Origin: Synechococcaceae cyanobacterium
Lineage (GTDB): Bacteria; Cyanobacteriota; Cyanobacteriia; PCC-6307; Cyanobiaceae
Assembly: GCA_947378425.1 (NCBI GenBank)
Contig: CANCJV010000042.1
Span: 1 to 35,589 of the forward strand
Direction: 5' to 3'
Length of the DNA stretch: 35,589 bases
Below are positions 1-7,937 of the stretch, piece after piece. The notes under the pieces are model-generated. The model was not told the origin of the DNA. It saw only the letters and a program-made list of their open reading frames with translations, and made no database searches. Position 1 is the first letter of the stretch, and every line of letters starts with the position of its first letter. The translations under genes were made by a program, and so were the position numbers.

Positions 1-3
1 GCC

Positions 4-477
4 TCAGGCCGCCGGCGTCAGCAGCTTCTGGACGATCTGCATGCCGGTGAGGGCCTGCCAGAGAAACAGGGTGACCACGCTCATGTTGAGGCCCACATGG
101 ATCTTGCGGGCGATCAGGTTGCCGGCCTGCATCTGGGGCGAGAGGGCCGCGGCCACCGCCAACAGGCTGGTCATGGCGATGCCCACCAGCAGATGGGGGC
201 CGACAAACAGTTTGCCGTTGTTGAGGTACGTGACCGCCATGCCGCCGAAGGTGCCCAGCACCATCAGGGCCAGCACCAGGCTGGCGATCTGGAAATGGCG
301 CTTGCCGAACTGCCCCTTGATCAGGTCCTTGCGCTGCTCGGGCGTGCCCTCCCGGGTCTTCTTGGCCTTGATGCCGAGCACCATCGAATAGAGCGACAGC
401 CCCAGCACCGCCCACATCAACAGCGGATGCAGAAAGTTGAGGTTGAAGGCGAGCGCTTCGGGAATCTCAAAAGGCAT
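4..477 (-). CDS. DUF4079 family membrane protein
   Basis: A 157-residue protein, strongly hydrophobic, with about four membrane helices (roughly residues 14-36, 63-85, 92-112 and 128-150). A short basic, hydrophilic loop (residues 38-60, rich in K, R, E and Q) lies between helices 1 and 2. The pattern fits the DUF4079 family, which occurs in cyanobacteria and plastids and has no firmly assigned biochemical role; some members resemble small cytochrome b561-like membrane proteins. His residues lie in helix 1 (FLHPLLMW), after the loop (RHFQ), in helix 3 (GPHLL) and in the last helix (KIHVG), which would be compatible with haem binding; that is inference. The gene reads on the minus strand and ends four bases from the window edge. 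It lies 160 bp downstream of purH in the same direction, with no obvious terminator between them. Confidence 0.8.
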   Translation of the reverse strand: MPFEIPEALAFNLNFLHPLLMWAVLGLSLYSMVLGIKAKKTREGTPEQRKDLIKGQFGKRHFQIASLVLALMVLGTFGGMAVTYLNNGKLFVGPHLLVGIAMTSLLAVAAALSPQMQAGNLIARKIHVGLNMSVVTLFLWQALTGMQIVQKLLTPAA

Positions 478-637
478 GGAACGGGCCGTACCGGACTGGA
501 AGCGAAACTACAACTGGCCAGGGCTGGGCTGTCTGGCTTCCGCCAGAAGCCGGTGCTGGGAGCACCCCCTCTGCGGCGCGAACCGGCGCCGGTGGAGCCT
601 GAACCGGCATCCCCACCAGCACCCAGCCACGGCGTTC

Positions 638-2227
638 TCAGTGCAGGAAATGGCGTCGTCCCGTCGCCAGCATCGCCAGGCCCAGCTCGTCGCAGGCGCT
701 GATCGAGTCAGCGTCACGCAGGCTGCCGCCGGGGTGAATCACCGCGGTGATGCCATGGCTCGCCGCCAGCCGCACGGTGTCGTCAAAGGGGAAGAAGCCA
801 TCACTGGCGAGCACCGCGCCCCGGGCCCGCTCACCGGCGGCGGCCAGGGCCAGCTGGGCCGAGCCGACCCGGTTGGTCTGGCCGGCGCCGATGCCCAGGG
901 TCTGACCGCCGGCCGCGATCGCAATGGCGTTGGAGCGCACGTGGCGCACCACCTGCCAGGCGAAGCGCAGATCCATCAGCTCCTGGGGCGTGGGCTGGCG
1001 GCGGCTGACCACCTGCCAGCTGTCTGGGGCGATTGGCTGGTCATCGAGCTCCTGCAGCAGCACCCCGCCGAGCACGCTGCGCAGCTGCCGCCGCTGGGCC
1101 CGGCCGATCGCCGCCGCTGGCAGCGCCAGCAGGCGCAGGTTGCTCTTGGCCGCCAGGCGCTGGCGAGCCTCGGCGCTGAAGGCCGGCGCCACCACGCATT
1201 CCAGGAACAGGCCGGCCAGGTGCTCGGCTGCAGCCCCATCCACCTCGCCATTGAGCGCCACGATGCCGCCGAAGGCCGACACCCGATCGGCATCGAGGGC
1301 CCGCAGCAGGGCTTCGGCCGTGGTGGCTGCGGTGGCCACGCCACAGGGATTGGTGTGCTTGATCACCACAGCGGCCGGCTGGGGCTCCGCAGGCTGGCCG
1401 GCGGCCTCCGGAGCCTGGCCGTAGCCGAATTCGCGCACGGTGGCGAGAGCCGCCTCGAGATCAATGAGGTTGTTGTAACTGAGTTCCTTGCCCTGCAGCT
1501 GCTCGGCGCCGCCCCAGCCCGCCTCCGCCTCGCTGTACCAGGTGGCGCTCTGGTGGGGATTTTCGCCGTAGCGCAGGCTCTGCCGGGCCGGCAGCTCCAG
1601 GCAGAGCGGCGCTGCCGCTGCCACCGTGCCATCGGCGGGCTCCGCTTCGATCCGGCCGGCCAGCCAGGCGGCGATCGCGGCGTCGTAGGTGGCGGTGTGG
1701 CGGAAGGCCGCCAGGGCCAGCCGGCGGCGCAGGGCCTCATTCACCTGCCCGGCATCCAGGGCCGCCAGGAAATCGCCGTACTGGCCTGGATCGGTGAGCA
1801 CCGCGACATCGGCGTGGTTCTTGGCCGCGGCGCGCACCATCGCCGGACCACCGATGTCGATCGTCTCCACCGCCGTCTCCCAGCTCACCGCCGGGTCGGC
1901 GACGGTCTGGCGGAAGGGATAGAGGTTGACCACCACCACGTCAATGGCATCGATCCCCTGGGCCGCCAGATCAGCCTGGTGGGCCGGATCGGAGCGGCGG
2001 GCCAGGATGCCGCCGTGGACGCGGGGGTGCAGGGTCTTGACCCGACCGCCGAGGATCTCCGGCGCACCGGTGTGGTCGGCCACCTTGGTGACGGGCAGGC
2101 CCGCGGTCGCCAGGGCCGCTGCGGTGCCGCCACTGGAGAGCAGCCGATAGCCATGGCGCAGCAGCCCCTCCGCCAGGGGCAGCAGATCGTGCTTGTCGGA
2201 AACGCTCAGGAGAGCCGTGGGGGCCAT
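638..2227 (-). CDS. purH: Bifunctional AICAR formyltransferase / IMP cyclohydrolase
   Basis: This 529-residue protein has the normal length and architecture of PurH, which performs the last two steps of IMP synthesis in the cytoplasm. Residues 1 to about 190 are the methylglyoxal-synthase-like IMP cyclohydrolase domain, with the starting ALLSVSDK, the LSSGGTA loop and [16 protein letters not shown]. The rest is the AICAR transformylase domain, with [10 protein letters not shown], the KHTNPCGVA signature carrying the catalytic Lys-His, FGGIVALN and RSNAIAIA. The C-terminus ends in the family-typical RHF-x-H. The ATG at 2227 is preferred because the family motif begins within five residues of it. 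A carboxylesterase gene starts 60 bp away on the opposite strand, so the two share a short divergent promoter region. The long plus-strand open frame across this gene is a high-GC shadow. Confidence 0.97.
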   Translation of the reverse strand: MAPTALLSVSDKHDLLPLAEGLLRHGYRLLSSGGTAAALATAGLPVTKVADHTGAPEILGGRVKTLHPRVHGGILARRSDPAHQADLAAQGIDAIDVVVVNLYPFRQTVADPAVSWETAVETIDIGGPAMVRAAAKNHADVAVLTDPGQYGDFLAALDAGQVNEALRRRLALAAFRHTATYDAAIAAWLAGRIEAEPADGTVAAAAPLCLELPARQSLRYGENPHQSATWYSEAEAGWGGAEQLQGKELSYNNLIDLEAALATVREFGYGQAPEAAGQPAEPQPAAVVIKHTNPCGVATAATTAEALLRALDADRVSAFGGIVALNGEVDGAAAEHLAGLFLECVVAPAFSAEARQRLAAKSNLRLLALPAAAIGRAQRRQLRSVLGGVLLQELDDQPIAPDSWQVVSRRQPTPQELMDLRFAWQVVRHVRSNAIAIAAGGQTLGIGAGQTNRVGSAQLALAAAGERARGAVLASDGFFPFDDTVRLAASHGITAVIHPGGSLRDADSISACDELGLAMLATGRRHFLH

Positions 2228-2287
2228 GGCGGCAGCGGAGGCGGTTCAGGGGCCAACCTACGCAGCAGCAGCCCACGCGCTATCGCC

Positions 2288-2950
2288 ATGCCTTACACCG
2301 ACCAGTCCCCCCGTGATGACGGCACGGCGATCCGGCTCGGACCGGAGCGGGCCAGCCGCCGGCTGGTGTTGCTGCATGGCTGGGGAGCCGACGCCGACGA
2401 CCTGCTGGATCTGGGGCAGGAGCTGGTGGATGGGACGGTGGATCTGGTGGCGCTTCGGGCGCCGGGGATCCATCCGGCCGGCATCGGCCGCCAGTGGTAT
2501 GGACTGGCGCCGGCGCCGGACTGGCAGGAACTGCCCAGTGCCCGGGAGGCGCTGTGGCAGCGGCTGGAGCAGCTGGCGCAGACGGTGCCGCTGCAGCACA
2601 CGGTCCTGCTGGGCTTCTCTCAGGGAGGGGCGATGGCGGTGGATGTGGCCACCGGCGGCGGCCATCCGTCAGCGGCGGCGCTGCCGCTGGCGGCACTGAT
2701 CTCCTGCAGTGGCTATCCCCATCCCGGCTGGAGCCCCAGGGCCGAAGGTCTGAAGGTGCTGCTCACCCATGGCCTGCAGGATTCGGTGGTGCCCGCTGAG
2801 GCCAGCGAAGCCCTGGAGCAGGGGCTGCAGGCCGCCGGAGCCAGCGTCAAGCGCCAGCTGTTCAGCGGTGGCCATGGCATCGATCCCGATCTGCTGCCGC
2901 TGATGCGTGAGTTCCTGGCGAGGGCCTGGGAGGCTGCCGGGGCGGGGTGA
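2288..2950 (+). CDS. Phospholipase/carboxylesterase family alpha/beta hydrolase
   Basis: A 220-residue cytoplasmic alpha/beta hydrolase of the phospholipase/carboxylesterase (acyl-protein-thioesterase-like) family. The visible triad is Ser111 in the GFSQGG nucleophile elbow, Asp165 in THGLQDSVVP, and His196 in GGHGID. The oxyanion region is LLHGWGADADD at about residues 28-38. Its length matches the family. The reading frame stays open far upstream across purH, but homology begins only at the ATG at 2288, so that start was chosen. Substrate is not evident from the sequence; short-chain esters or lysophospholipids are typical for the family. It diverges from purH across 60 bp. Confidence 0.9.
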   Translation: MPYTDQSPRDDGTAIRLGPERASRRLVLLHGWGADADDLLDLGQELVDGTVDLVALRAPGIHPAGIGRQWYGLAPAPDWQELPSAREALWQRLEQLAQTVPLQHTVLLGFSQGGAMAVDVATGGGHPSAAALPLAALISCSGYPHPGWSPRAEGLKVLLTHGLQDSVVPAEASEALEQGLQAAGASVKRQLFSGGHGIDPDLLPLMREFLARAWEAAGAG

Positions 2951-3241
2951 GCGGGGGGCATTTCCGGATCCGAGCAGTGCTGCCCGCGATCGTCACGAGT
3001 TCCACAAGCGACGCCCGAACCGTGCTCAACCACCGGCGATGAAGGTGATTGATGGGGTTGGACCCTCGCGTTCAACGGCTGCGCAGAAGCCTTCGGCTAC
3101 GGATCCACCCAGCTCTGTCTGGATACGAGGGATCGGAACAGCATGACCGGGCTGCTGGCGGAACCGCTCAAAGCCCAGCTTCCAGTCAGCGTCTGAGGGG
3201 CTGCGGAACCCTGGAGCTCAGCGCCCTGAATCGACGGCACC

Positions 3242-3649
3242 TCAGCCGGAGGCGGCAGGGTGGATTGAGCTCTCGTGTTGCAAACGTGCCGCGGCGGATT
3301 CCCAATCCCAGAGATGGGCGGCGCGCATCAATTCTGGCGGCGAGGTTCTCCACCAGTGGCGTATCACCTGCTCCAGTTGCTCGCATTCGGCCAAGAGGGC
3401 AAAGGGCGCCTGCTGGCGCAGATCGCGCAGGCCGGCTTCGCTCGTTGTGCCGGTGGGGTGGTTCACAAAGGTGGCCTTGATCTGATTCCTCAGCGCTTCT
3501 GGGTTGTTGATGTTGGCCTCCAGTACGGAGCGGTAGACAAAGAAGCTGAGGGCCTCAAAGCCTTCCTCGGCTTGCTGCTGCTTGCGGGCTTCGTTTAGGG
3601 AGAGTTCGGCGAGCAGATTGTCGAGGGCATTAGGTGTTGGGGCTAGCGC
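3242..3649 (-). pseudogene. Decayed C-terminal piece of a type I restriction R subunit (HsdR-like)
   Basis: Reading the minus strand from 3649, the frame has no usable Met start and yields NALDNLLAELSLNEARK, then GFEALSFFVYRSVLEA, then NPEALRNQIKATF and GLRDLRQQAPFALLAE. This order of a helical Arg/Lys-rich segment, an F-Y/F-VY block and an LR-x-LR block near the end resembles the C-terminus of HsdR-type helicase-nucleases as I remember them. After LEQVIRHW the frame stops making sense, while a neighbouring frame (down to about 3186) gives LVENLAARIDARR, the expected ending. That indicates a frameshift. The helicase and nuclease parts are absent, since unrelated DNA begins upstream. The piece lies on the same strand as the hsdM remnant at about 9290-9640. 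Identification rests on remembered family features only. Confidence 0.5.
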
Positions 3650-3741
3650 TCAAGATCGGTGGCGGGCAGTAGTGGCTCTCCCCACTTAAAAGGTATTCGT
3701 GCTTCTGACTGTTGAATCTTGACGTTCAGCTGTAAACGAGA

Positions 3742-4629
3742 CTATTTGCTAAGGCTTGGTATCTTCTGCGCAATGTGATATGTTGATAGATATGAAAGGT
3801 GAATCTCCCCGCCCCCCTTCTCCAGGATGCATTGCCTAAGCCCAGCAAATAAGACATTCCTCGTGCCGCGATCAAGCTTTAGATATGATGAGTACGTGCC
3901 GAGCAGGGATATGTATTGATCAGATGTATAGGCCAAGGAGGTTTCCATGGTTTCTGTGACCAGGTTTCGAAACCTGCCAGAGTCAAGCATCATTTGACCA
4001 AGCCCAATCAGAATGGCTTCCTGTGTTTTCCTGTCTTCGTATCGGCCAAGAGAGGGGACATGTAGCTTGTATGCATCTGAAAGTGCGTGCTGCATTGACT
4101 TGCAGGGTTGCAGCTCTTTGTTCCACAAGAGTATTAAATGGCCGTCCTCCCTCAGTGCGCTACTGGCCTTGGCATAGCCAATCTCGGCAGGGATCCAATG
4201 CATGGAGCTTGCGGCGAGAACTGCATCAAATGCTTCAGGCTCTAGGTTCCATTCTTCGAAGGATTTGTTAATCACTTCTACTGTTGGATAAGATTTGCAA
4301 TTCATTCTTGCTAAGTTGCAAAAATCTGGATTGGGCTCAATGCAGACCATCCGGCATCCGAGTTCTGCAAAGGAGGTTGTGGCTGTTCCCGGGCCACTCC
4401 CAATTTCGAGAATTCTTGAGGATGAAGACAGCTCGGCTGCGTTGACCGCCTTTCCAATGAGTTCGCTGGGGTATTTCGGCCTTGTGGAGTTGTAGTCCTC
4501 TGCGGCGGGAGAGTACCAATTCTTTCTCTCTTCAAGATCTGTACTTGCGATACACTTAACTGCTTGCCTAAGCTCCTTGTAGTCCATCCTCTGTTTATGT
4601 TCGGTTTGGGAGCAAATTGATGCTTGCAT
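3742..4629 (-). CDS. Class I SAM-dependent methyltransferase (cassette gene)
   Basis: A 295-residue methyltransferase of the Methyltransf_11/25 type. The N-terminal YSPAAEDYNSTRPKYP segment is typical of small-molecule methyltransferases. Motif I is ILEIGSGPGTATTSFAELG, the acidic residue after strand 2 is in CIEPNP, and the motif IV/post-motif region is FDAVLAASSMHWI. The substrate cannot be read from the sequence. The ATG at 4629 was chosen over the TTG at 4638; ATG at 4587 (MDYKEL) is an alternative, because AGAGG directly precedes it. Base composition is clearly lower in GC than the flanking core genes. The start lies about 20 bp from the core of the attC site at 4648-4705, as expected for an integron cassette. 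No convincing attC follows its stop codon, so this seems to be the truncated last cassette. Confidence 0.85.
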   Translation of the reverse strand: MQASICSQTEHKQRMDYKELRQAVKCIASTDLEERKNWYSPAAEDYNSTRPKYPSELIGKAVNAAELSSSSRILEIGSGPGTATTSFAELGCRMVCIEPNPDFCNLARMNCKSYPTVEVINKSFEEWNLEPEAFDAVLAASSMHWIPAEIGYAKASSALREDGHLILLWNKELQPCKSMQHALSDAYKLHVPSLGRYEDRKTQEAILIGLGQMMLDSGRFRNLVTETMETSLAYTSDQYISLLGTYSSYLKLDRGTRNVLFAGLRQCILEKGGGEIHLSYLSTYHIAQKIPSLSK

Positions 4630-4647
4630 TTCTTCCAAGTTTAACCA

Positions 4648-4705
4648 GTCTAACGTCTGGCATCAGCGGCGAGCGTAGTGAGTCCGCTGCATGCCGGGGT
4701 TGGGC
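4648..4705 (-). repeat. attC recombination site 1 (between glycosyltransferase and methyltransferase cassettes)
   Basis: On the minus strand the site begins GCCCAAC (fits RYYYAAC) and ends GTTAGAC (fits GTTRRRY). Between these ends lie inverted arms CGGCATGCAGCGG and CCGCTGATGCCAG, which pair with small mismatches around a short loop. The 58-nt length is in the normal range for attC. It follows the glycosyltransferase stop codon (4736) by about 30 bp and precedes the methyltransferase start, so its orientation agrees with the genes. Confidence 0.85.
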
Positions 4706-4735
4706 TCGGGCGTGGTCGCCTTTCGGTCGCGGAAG

Positions 4736-6037
4736 CTACTGGGAGGAAGGATGGTCGAATGTCGCATCGAGACGGGACTCGATGAGAGTTACCGCTGCCT
4801 TTACTCCGTTCTCTCTCCCCATTGCTGCCCCGATTTTCGAGGCTCGGACCGCCATCTCCGGGCATGCGAGTACCTGTGCGATTGCGTTGGCCAGTTCCCT
4901 CGACGACAGACCCTTGCGTGTCTGCGTCTCTCCAGCAACCCGAAGTCGCTCCAACTCGGAGCCCCAGAAGAACTGGTCGGACATGTGTGCGACGACGAGG
5001 GACGGGCGGCCCGAGAGCAAGCTCGACTGGGTCGTTCCGGCTCCTCCGTGGTGAACAATGACGGAGCACCTCGGAAAGACCCGCCTGTACGGAGCCATCC
5101 TTACTTTGAAGACCGGCCCCTCGACCGGAATGTCTTTGAGATCTTCCCACGGGAGTTGGAACACCGCGCGACACCCGAGCCGCTTGACCGTTGACTCCCA
5201 GATTGCCGCCGCCTCCCGGATGTACTTCAGGTCGTGGAGCATCATGCTTCCGAATGTGAAGTAGACGGGCGGGGTACCCTGCGAAAGGAACTCGTCGAGC
5301 CCGTCGGGGAGATTCTCACCGGACAAGAGACCTGGAGGATTCAGAAAGCCACACACCCTGTTGTTCTCCCCCCAGTCTCCGGGCGCCCGACAGATCTCGG
5401 GGCTGACTGCCAGGAGGTTGAGCCGCTCGGAGGCCCATGTCTGCGTCATGACATCTGAGTTCGGTTCGAGACCCTCCCTCGTGCGTAGTGCATTCACCCT
5501 CGGGAGGAATATCCGGTTGATCATCGAGCGCACGAGCCGCCATCCCAACGGGTAGGACCATCGCCCGAGGTCCGGCAGACCGGGAGGGTGAATCTCGCGG
5601 GACGGGAGGCAGTTGTGGACGACGTTGACTGTTGCCATTGGGAGTCGCGCTTTTTCCGCTGCGATGCGCAATGGGAAAACGAAGAAGTGGCCCACGACGC
5701 AGTCGTTGGATGCGCAGAGGTCCTTCGCTGCCGAGAACATGGATTCCATGACGGGGTCGAAGCCGTACTTCATGACGAGTTCGGCTTGCCGGATCGGGTT
5801 GCCGACCTGGATGATCTGCCGCCAGACCTCGGCGACCCTCTCGGGAGAAGCCGACACCGGGCTTGGTAGAGCTTGGAGGCTATATCCGGATTCCCTGGCC
5901 AGGCCGCTGTAGTCCCGACCGACGTTGTCGGTGACAACCAACGTGACCTCGTGACCCGCACGAGTCAGCCCTGCGGCAAGAGCGGTGAAGGGTTGAACAT
6001 CTCCCTCGCTGCCCCAAGTCTGCAGACCGATCTTCAT
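4736..6037 (-). CDS. GT1 family (UGT/MGT-like) glycosyltransferase (cassette gene)
   Basis: A 433-residue cytoplasmic glycosyltransferase with the two-Rossmann GT-B fold. The N-terminus MKIGLQTWGSEGDVQPF is the acceptor-domain signature of the sterol/macrolide glycosyltransferase branch of GT1. The C-terminal donor-binding part contains VYFTFGSM and a PSPG-like motif, HHGGAGTTQSSLLSGRPS followed by VVAHMSDQFFWGSEL. Related enzymes move sugars from UDP or TDP donors onto lipids, sterols or polyketides; the acceptor here is unknown. The ATG at 6037 is the start of the conserved motif. The gene is flanked by attC sites at 6090-6174 and 4648-4705, making a cassette of about 1.45 kb, which is large for a cassette. 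GC content is high but codon choice differs from the neighbouring cassettes, suggesting a separate origin. Confidence 0.9.
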   Translation of the reverse strand: MKIGLQTWGSEGDVQPFTALAAGLTRAGHEVTLVVTDNVGRDYSGLARESGYSLQALPSPVSASPERVAEVWRQIIQVGNPIRQAELVMKYGFDPVMESMFSAAKDLCASNDCVVGHFFVFPLRIAAEKARLPMATVNVVHNCLPSREIHPPGLPDLGRWSYPLGWRLVRSMINRIFLPRVNALRTREGLEPNSDVMTQTWASERLNLLAVSPEICRAPGDWGENNRVCGFLNPPGLLSGENLPDGLDEFLSQGTPPVYFTFGSMMLHDLKYIREAAAIWESTVKRLGCRAVFQLPWEDLKDIPVEGPVFKVRMAPYRRVFPRCSVIVHHGGAGTTQSSLLSGRPSLVVAHMSDQFFWGSELERLRVAGETQTRKGLSSRELANAIAQVLACPEMAVRASKIGAAMGRENGVKAAVTLIESRLDATFDHPSSQ

Positions 6038-6089
6038 TTCAGCGCCTTTGGTCTGAAAGTGCAGGGTTACCGAGAACCAGGCCCTCGAA

Positions 6090-6174
6090 GCCTAACGTTC
6101 AAGATCAGAAGGGGGGAGTCACTTTGGCTAAGGGGACAGCCTTCGCCCCCGTCTTCTGAATCTAGATGTTAGGC
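6090..6174 (-). repeat. attC recombination site 2 (between brnTA and glycosyltransferase cassettes)
   Basis: On the minus strand it runs from GCCTAAC to GTTAGGC, both perfect matches to the R'' and R' consensus. The arms GATTCAGAAGACGGGGG and CCCCCCTTCTGATC pair with a few bulged bases, as attC folded on one strand requires. Total 85 nt. The brnA stop codon TAA lies inside the GCCTAAC box, a common arrangement in integron cassettes. Confidence 0.85.
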
Positions 6175-6480
6175 ACCCTTCGCATCGCCAGTGGAGTGAG
6201 CTTCGATATAGTCCTTCAGAACAGCATCCATGCGGGCTTGCCAACCAGCTCCAGAAGCCCTGAAATAGTCAATAACCTCAGGACTATACCGGATTGAAAC
6301 CAGCTGCTTTTTATTTGCCAACTTTGGGCGGCCGCGCAGCACCCGCATGGGGACCATCGCGCTCATCTGCTCGTCTGTAAGCGGAAGGGCATCAGGATCT
6401 GATTCCGCTGCCGATGTAATCAACCGATCTTCCTCAAGCGTCGGCATCTTCAGGTTGACCTTTCGTAATGGCTTTGACAT
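6169..6480 (-). CDS. brnA: BrnA family antitoxin
   Basis: A 103-residue antitoxin that would bind and neutralise BrnT and repress its own promoter. The C-terminal part contains KKQLVSIRYSPEVIDYFRA then GWQARMDAVLKDYI, the CopG/ribbon-helix-helix-like DNA-binding segment typical of BrnA. The N-terminal half is acidic and probably contacts the toxin. The ATG at 6480 gives the usual family length and overlaps the end of brnT by 47 bp. An upstream start at 6549 is open but would add 23 atypical residues. The stop codon lies inside attC site 2. A palindrome that could be its operator lies just upstream of brnT at 6740-6751. Confidence 0.85.
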   Translation of the reverse strand: MSKPLRKVNLKMPTLEEDRLITSAAESDPDALPLTDEQMSAMVPMRVLRGRPKLANKKQLVSIRYSPEVIDYFRASGAGWQARMDAVLKDYIEAHSTGDAKGA

Positions 6481-6733
6481 AGTGATTGGCTTCACGGCGA
6501 TTGGCTCTGCGTAGGCTAATAAATCGCCTTGCTGGCTCGCGATCAACAAAGTCTACAAAAAAGAGTATGTCTTCAATTGGAGCCAAGGCAACCATCCTTG
6601 CTTCACCATAGTCAGCCCGATCATCAATCCAGACGAGTGCTGCATCCCAGCTAAGGTCAGCTGCGGCCGCCAAGGAGAGGCCGTGCTTGCTCAGATTGGT
6701 CGCGTCCTTGCCAGGGTCGAAATCGAACTCCAA
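6434..6733 (-). CDS. brnT: BrnT family ribonuclease toxin
   Basis: A 99-residue toxin of the BrnT family, which adopts a RelE-like fold and cleaves RNA. It begins with the family hallmark EFDFDPGKDATNLSKHGLS and continues with VDREPARRFISLRRANRREA, containing the ISxRxAxxxE signature of BrnT. The start is a TTG at 6733, because a TAA stop lies two codons upstream in frame and the family motif begins at the second residue. It is the first gene of a two-gene operon with brnA and overlaps it. A promoter with an overlapping palindrome lies immediately upstream. All expected motifs are present and no frame break is seen, so the toxin is probably intact. Confidence 0.88.
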   Translation of the reverse strand: MEFDFDPGKDATNLSKHGLSLAAAADLSWDAALVWIDDRADYGEARMVALAPIEDILFFVDFVDREPARRFISLRRANRREANHYVKAITKGQPEDADA

Positions 6734-6738
6734 ACTTT

Positions 6739-6767
6739 ACCGTAGCTACGGAAAGGCGGCCCGTCAA
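6739..6767 (-). promoter_or_regulatory. Predicted brnTA promoter with palindromic operator
   Basis: On the minus strand TTGACG (6767-6762) is followed after exactly 17 bp by TACGGT (6744-6739), a plausible -35/-10 pair with a strong -35. The perfect 12-bp palindrome CCGTAGCTACGG (6740-6751) overlaps the -10 box and ends 6 bp before the brnT start codon. BrnA proteins are known to autorepress, so this is a natural operator candidate. The -10 box is weak; the assignment is an inference. Confidence 0.5.
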
Positions 6768-6796
6768 CTTCGCCACAACAGGCGGCCTTTGGTTGG

Positions 6797-6892
6797 CCCT
6801 AACGCTGTCCCTGAGTGGCAGGCAAGGACTCTAGAGCGCGAGCCGGGAATCGGTGGTGGCCTGTCCACTCAAGGGGCTTGTATCCGTTCATC
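6797..6892 (-). repeat. attC-like site 3, divergent ends (between hicAB and brnTA cassettes)
   Basis: The arms CCCTTGAGTGGACAGGC and GCCTGCCACTCAGGG pair almost completely on the minus strand, with single bulges, and enclose a central loop. The right-hand core is GTTAGGG (one base off GTTRRRY). The left-hand box GATGAAC fits RYYYAAC poorly. The site begins at the hicB stop codon and ends about 64 bp before brnT, exactly where a cassette boundary is expected. Confidence 0.6.
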
Positions 6893-7224
6893 TATGCCGT
6901 GACACTTCCCTGGAGTGCTTCCTGAGCGAGCGTGTTGAGACTCTTTCCCTGAGCCTCGGCAGTCATCGCTAATTTCTCGTGTAGTTCAGGCGGAATCCGA
7001 AGATTGAATTTGCCTGAAAAGTGTCTGCGGGGCTCGATCCCTTGCTCCTTGCAGACGTCAAGAAAGACTTCCAATGACTTTTTGAACTCACGGCGAAGCT
7101 CATCTGGACTGGATCCATAGAAGTCCGCTCCTCCAGAAAGCCCAAGAATTTCCCCACGAAATTGATCTGTTTCCTCGTCGTACTCAATTTTGGCTTGGTA
7201 GCCATCCACTTTCATCAGATTCAT
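6892..7224 (-). CDS. hicB: HicB family antitoxin
   Basis: A 110-residue HicB antitoxin. The N-terminal half (YQAKIEYDEETDQFRGEILGL) is the degenerate RNase H-like fold of HicB. The C-terminal part (FNLRIPPELHEKLAMTAEAQGKS then LNTLAQEAL) is a ribbon-helix-helix DNA-binding domain, which normally allows autoregulation. It starts with ATG at 7224, overlapping the hicA stop by 4 bp (ATGA), so the two are translationally coupled. ATG at 7215 is a possible second start. The TAG stop abuts attC-like site 3. Confidence 0.9.
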   Translation of the reverse strand: MNLMKVDGYQAKIEYDEETDQFRGEILGLSGGADFYGSSPDELRREFKKSLEVFLDVCKEQGIEPRRHFSGKFNLRIPPELHEKLAMTAEAQGKSLNTLAQEALQGSVTA

Positions 7225-7475
7225 GGTGTCACTCCGTGTTCTTCAAACCACTTGCGGATTGAAGCAACAGCACCCTTGTCTGTATCGGGCGAGGGATGGG
7301 GTCTGTGGAAGACCCTGACTTCGCCAAACAGAACGACCGCGACTCGGCTGCCCGCCCTTTCACTGACATCCCCACCAAGCTCCTGAAACAGGGCTTCGAT
7401 GTCCCTCCACGGCAAGCTGCCGCTTATGGGACGGGAGAAGATCAGCTCAAGAGTGCGCTGGTGCTTCCGCTTCAT
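7221..7475 (-). CDS. hicA: HicA family mRNA interferase toxin
   Basis: An 84-residue toxin with the double-stranded-RNA-binding-like fold of HicA, which cleaves mRNA. The segment PWRDIEALFQELGG is the first helix, GSRVAVVLFGEVRVFHRPHP is the beta-hairpin that carries the catalytic His, and GAVASIRKWFEEHG is the closing helix. It begins with ATG at 7475 and overlaps hicB by 4 bp. The order toxin then antitoxin is usual for hicAB. Length and motifs are complete. Confidence 0.88.
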   Translation of the reverse strand: MKRKHQRTLELIFSRPISGSLPWRDIEALFQELGGDVSERAGSRVAVVLFGEVRVFHRPHPSPDTDKGAVASIRKWFEEHGVTP

Positions 7476-7536
7476 CCCAGGATAGTACTGCCTCTCGGTA
7501 CCAGATGCGGCTTCCGGTCAATGGCTTGCTGGATAC

Positions 7537-7625
7537 GGATAACGCTTGCCATCACCTGGCCGCAAGGATTCCTTGCGACGAAAAGAGTCATTTGGTGGCG
7601 GCCCAGACGTATGGCATTGTTAGAC
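7537..7625 (-). repeat. attC-like site 4 (between relE/higB-like and hicAB cassettes)
   Basis: On the minus strand it begins GTCTAAC (perfect R'') and ends GTTATCC (core GTT kept, remainder off consensus). The arms CAATGCCATACGTCTGGGCCGCC and, on the other side, a sequence whose complement reads TAACGCTTGCCATCACCTGG then CCGC align over most of their length with bulges. It is 89 nt long. The stop codon of the antitoxin gene (TAA at 7622-7620) is inside GTCTAAC. Confidence 0.7.
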
Positions 7626-7934
7626 AGCCGTCTCCGCCTCAACAGCAGGACTTGCATGCAGTTGAAGTCCGAGTGCAGAGATAACCTTCAAGACGGTTGC
7701 CAGCTCAGGATTACCGCTTGCTGAGAGACCCTTATAGAGACTTTCCCGACCCAGTCCAGCTTCACGTGCAATCTGCGTCATGCCCTTGGCACGCGCGATA
7801 TCGCCCAATGCAGCAGCCACTAGCGTTGGATCTCCATCCTCCAGAGCGGCTTCAAGATAGGCTGCCATGTCTTCACTGCTTGTGAAATGATTGGCTGGAT
7901 CCCAGGCAGTTGTTTCGGTTTTGGTCATTGACAT
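7620..7934 (-). CDS. Addiction-module antidote protein (XRE/HigA-like)
   Basis: A 104-residue antitoxin of the 'putative addiction module antidote' family. It contains the family lead-in NHFTSSEDMAAYLEAALEDGDPT, then a helix-turn-helix (MTQIAREAGLGRESLYKGLS) and the closing NPELATVLKVISALGLQL. It would neutralise the RelE/HigB-like toxin encoded 3 bp upstream and repress the shared promoter. The start is the ATG at 7934, with another ATG two codons later. The gene is intact, although its toxin partner contains a nonsense codon. Its stop codon lies inside attC-like site 4. Confidence 0.88.
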   Translation of the reverse strand: MSMTKTETTAWDPANHFTSSEDMAAYLEAALEDGDPTLVAAALGDIARAKGMTQIAREAGLGRESLYKGLSASGNPELATVLKVISALGLQLHASPAVEAETAV

Positions 7935-7937
7935 TCC

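Noticed and set aside
437-2287. Very long plus-strand open frame across purH
   Set aside because: It is the antisense shadow of a GC-rich conserved gene. Only the part from 2288 shows family motifs, and that part was annotated as the esterase.
3641-3729. Possible further attC after the methyltransferase
   Set aside because: CAAGAT and ATCTTG pair and GTTCAGC lies at the expected end, but the opposite box is GGCTAGC and the arms match poorly. It may be a degraded site, but I cannot support it.
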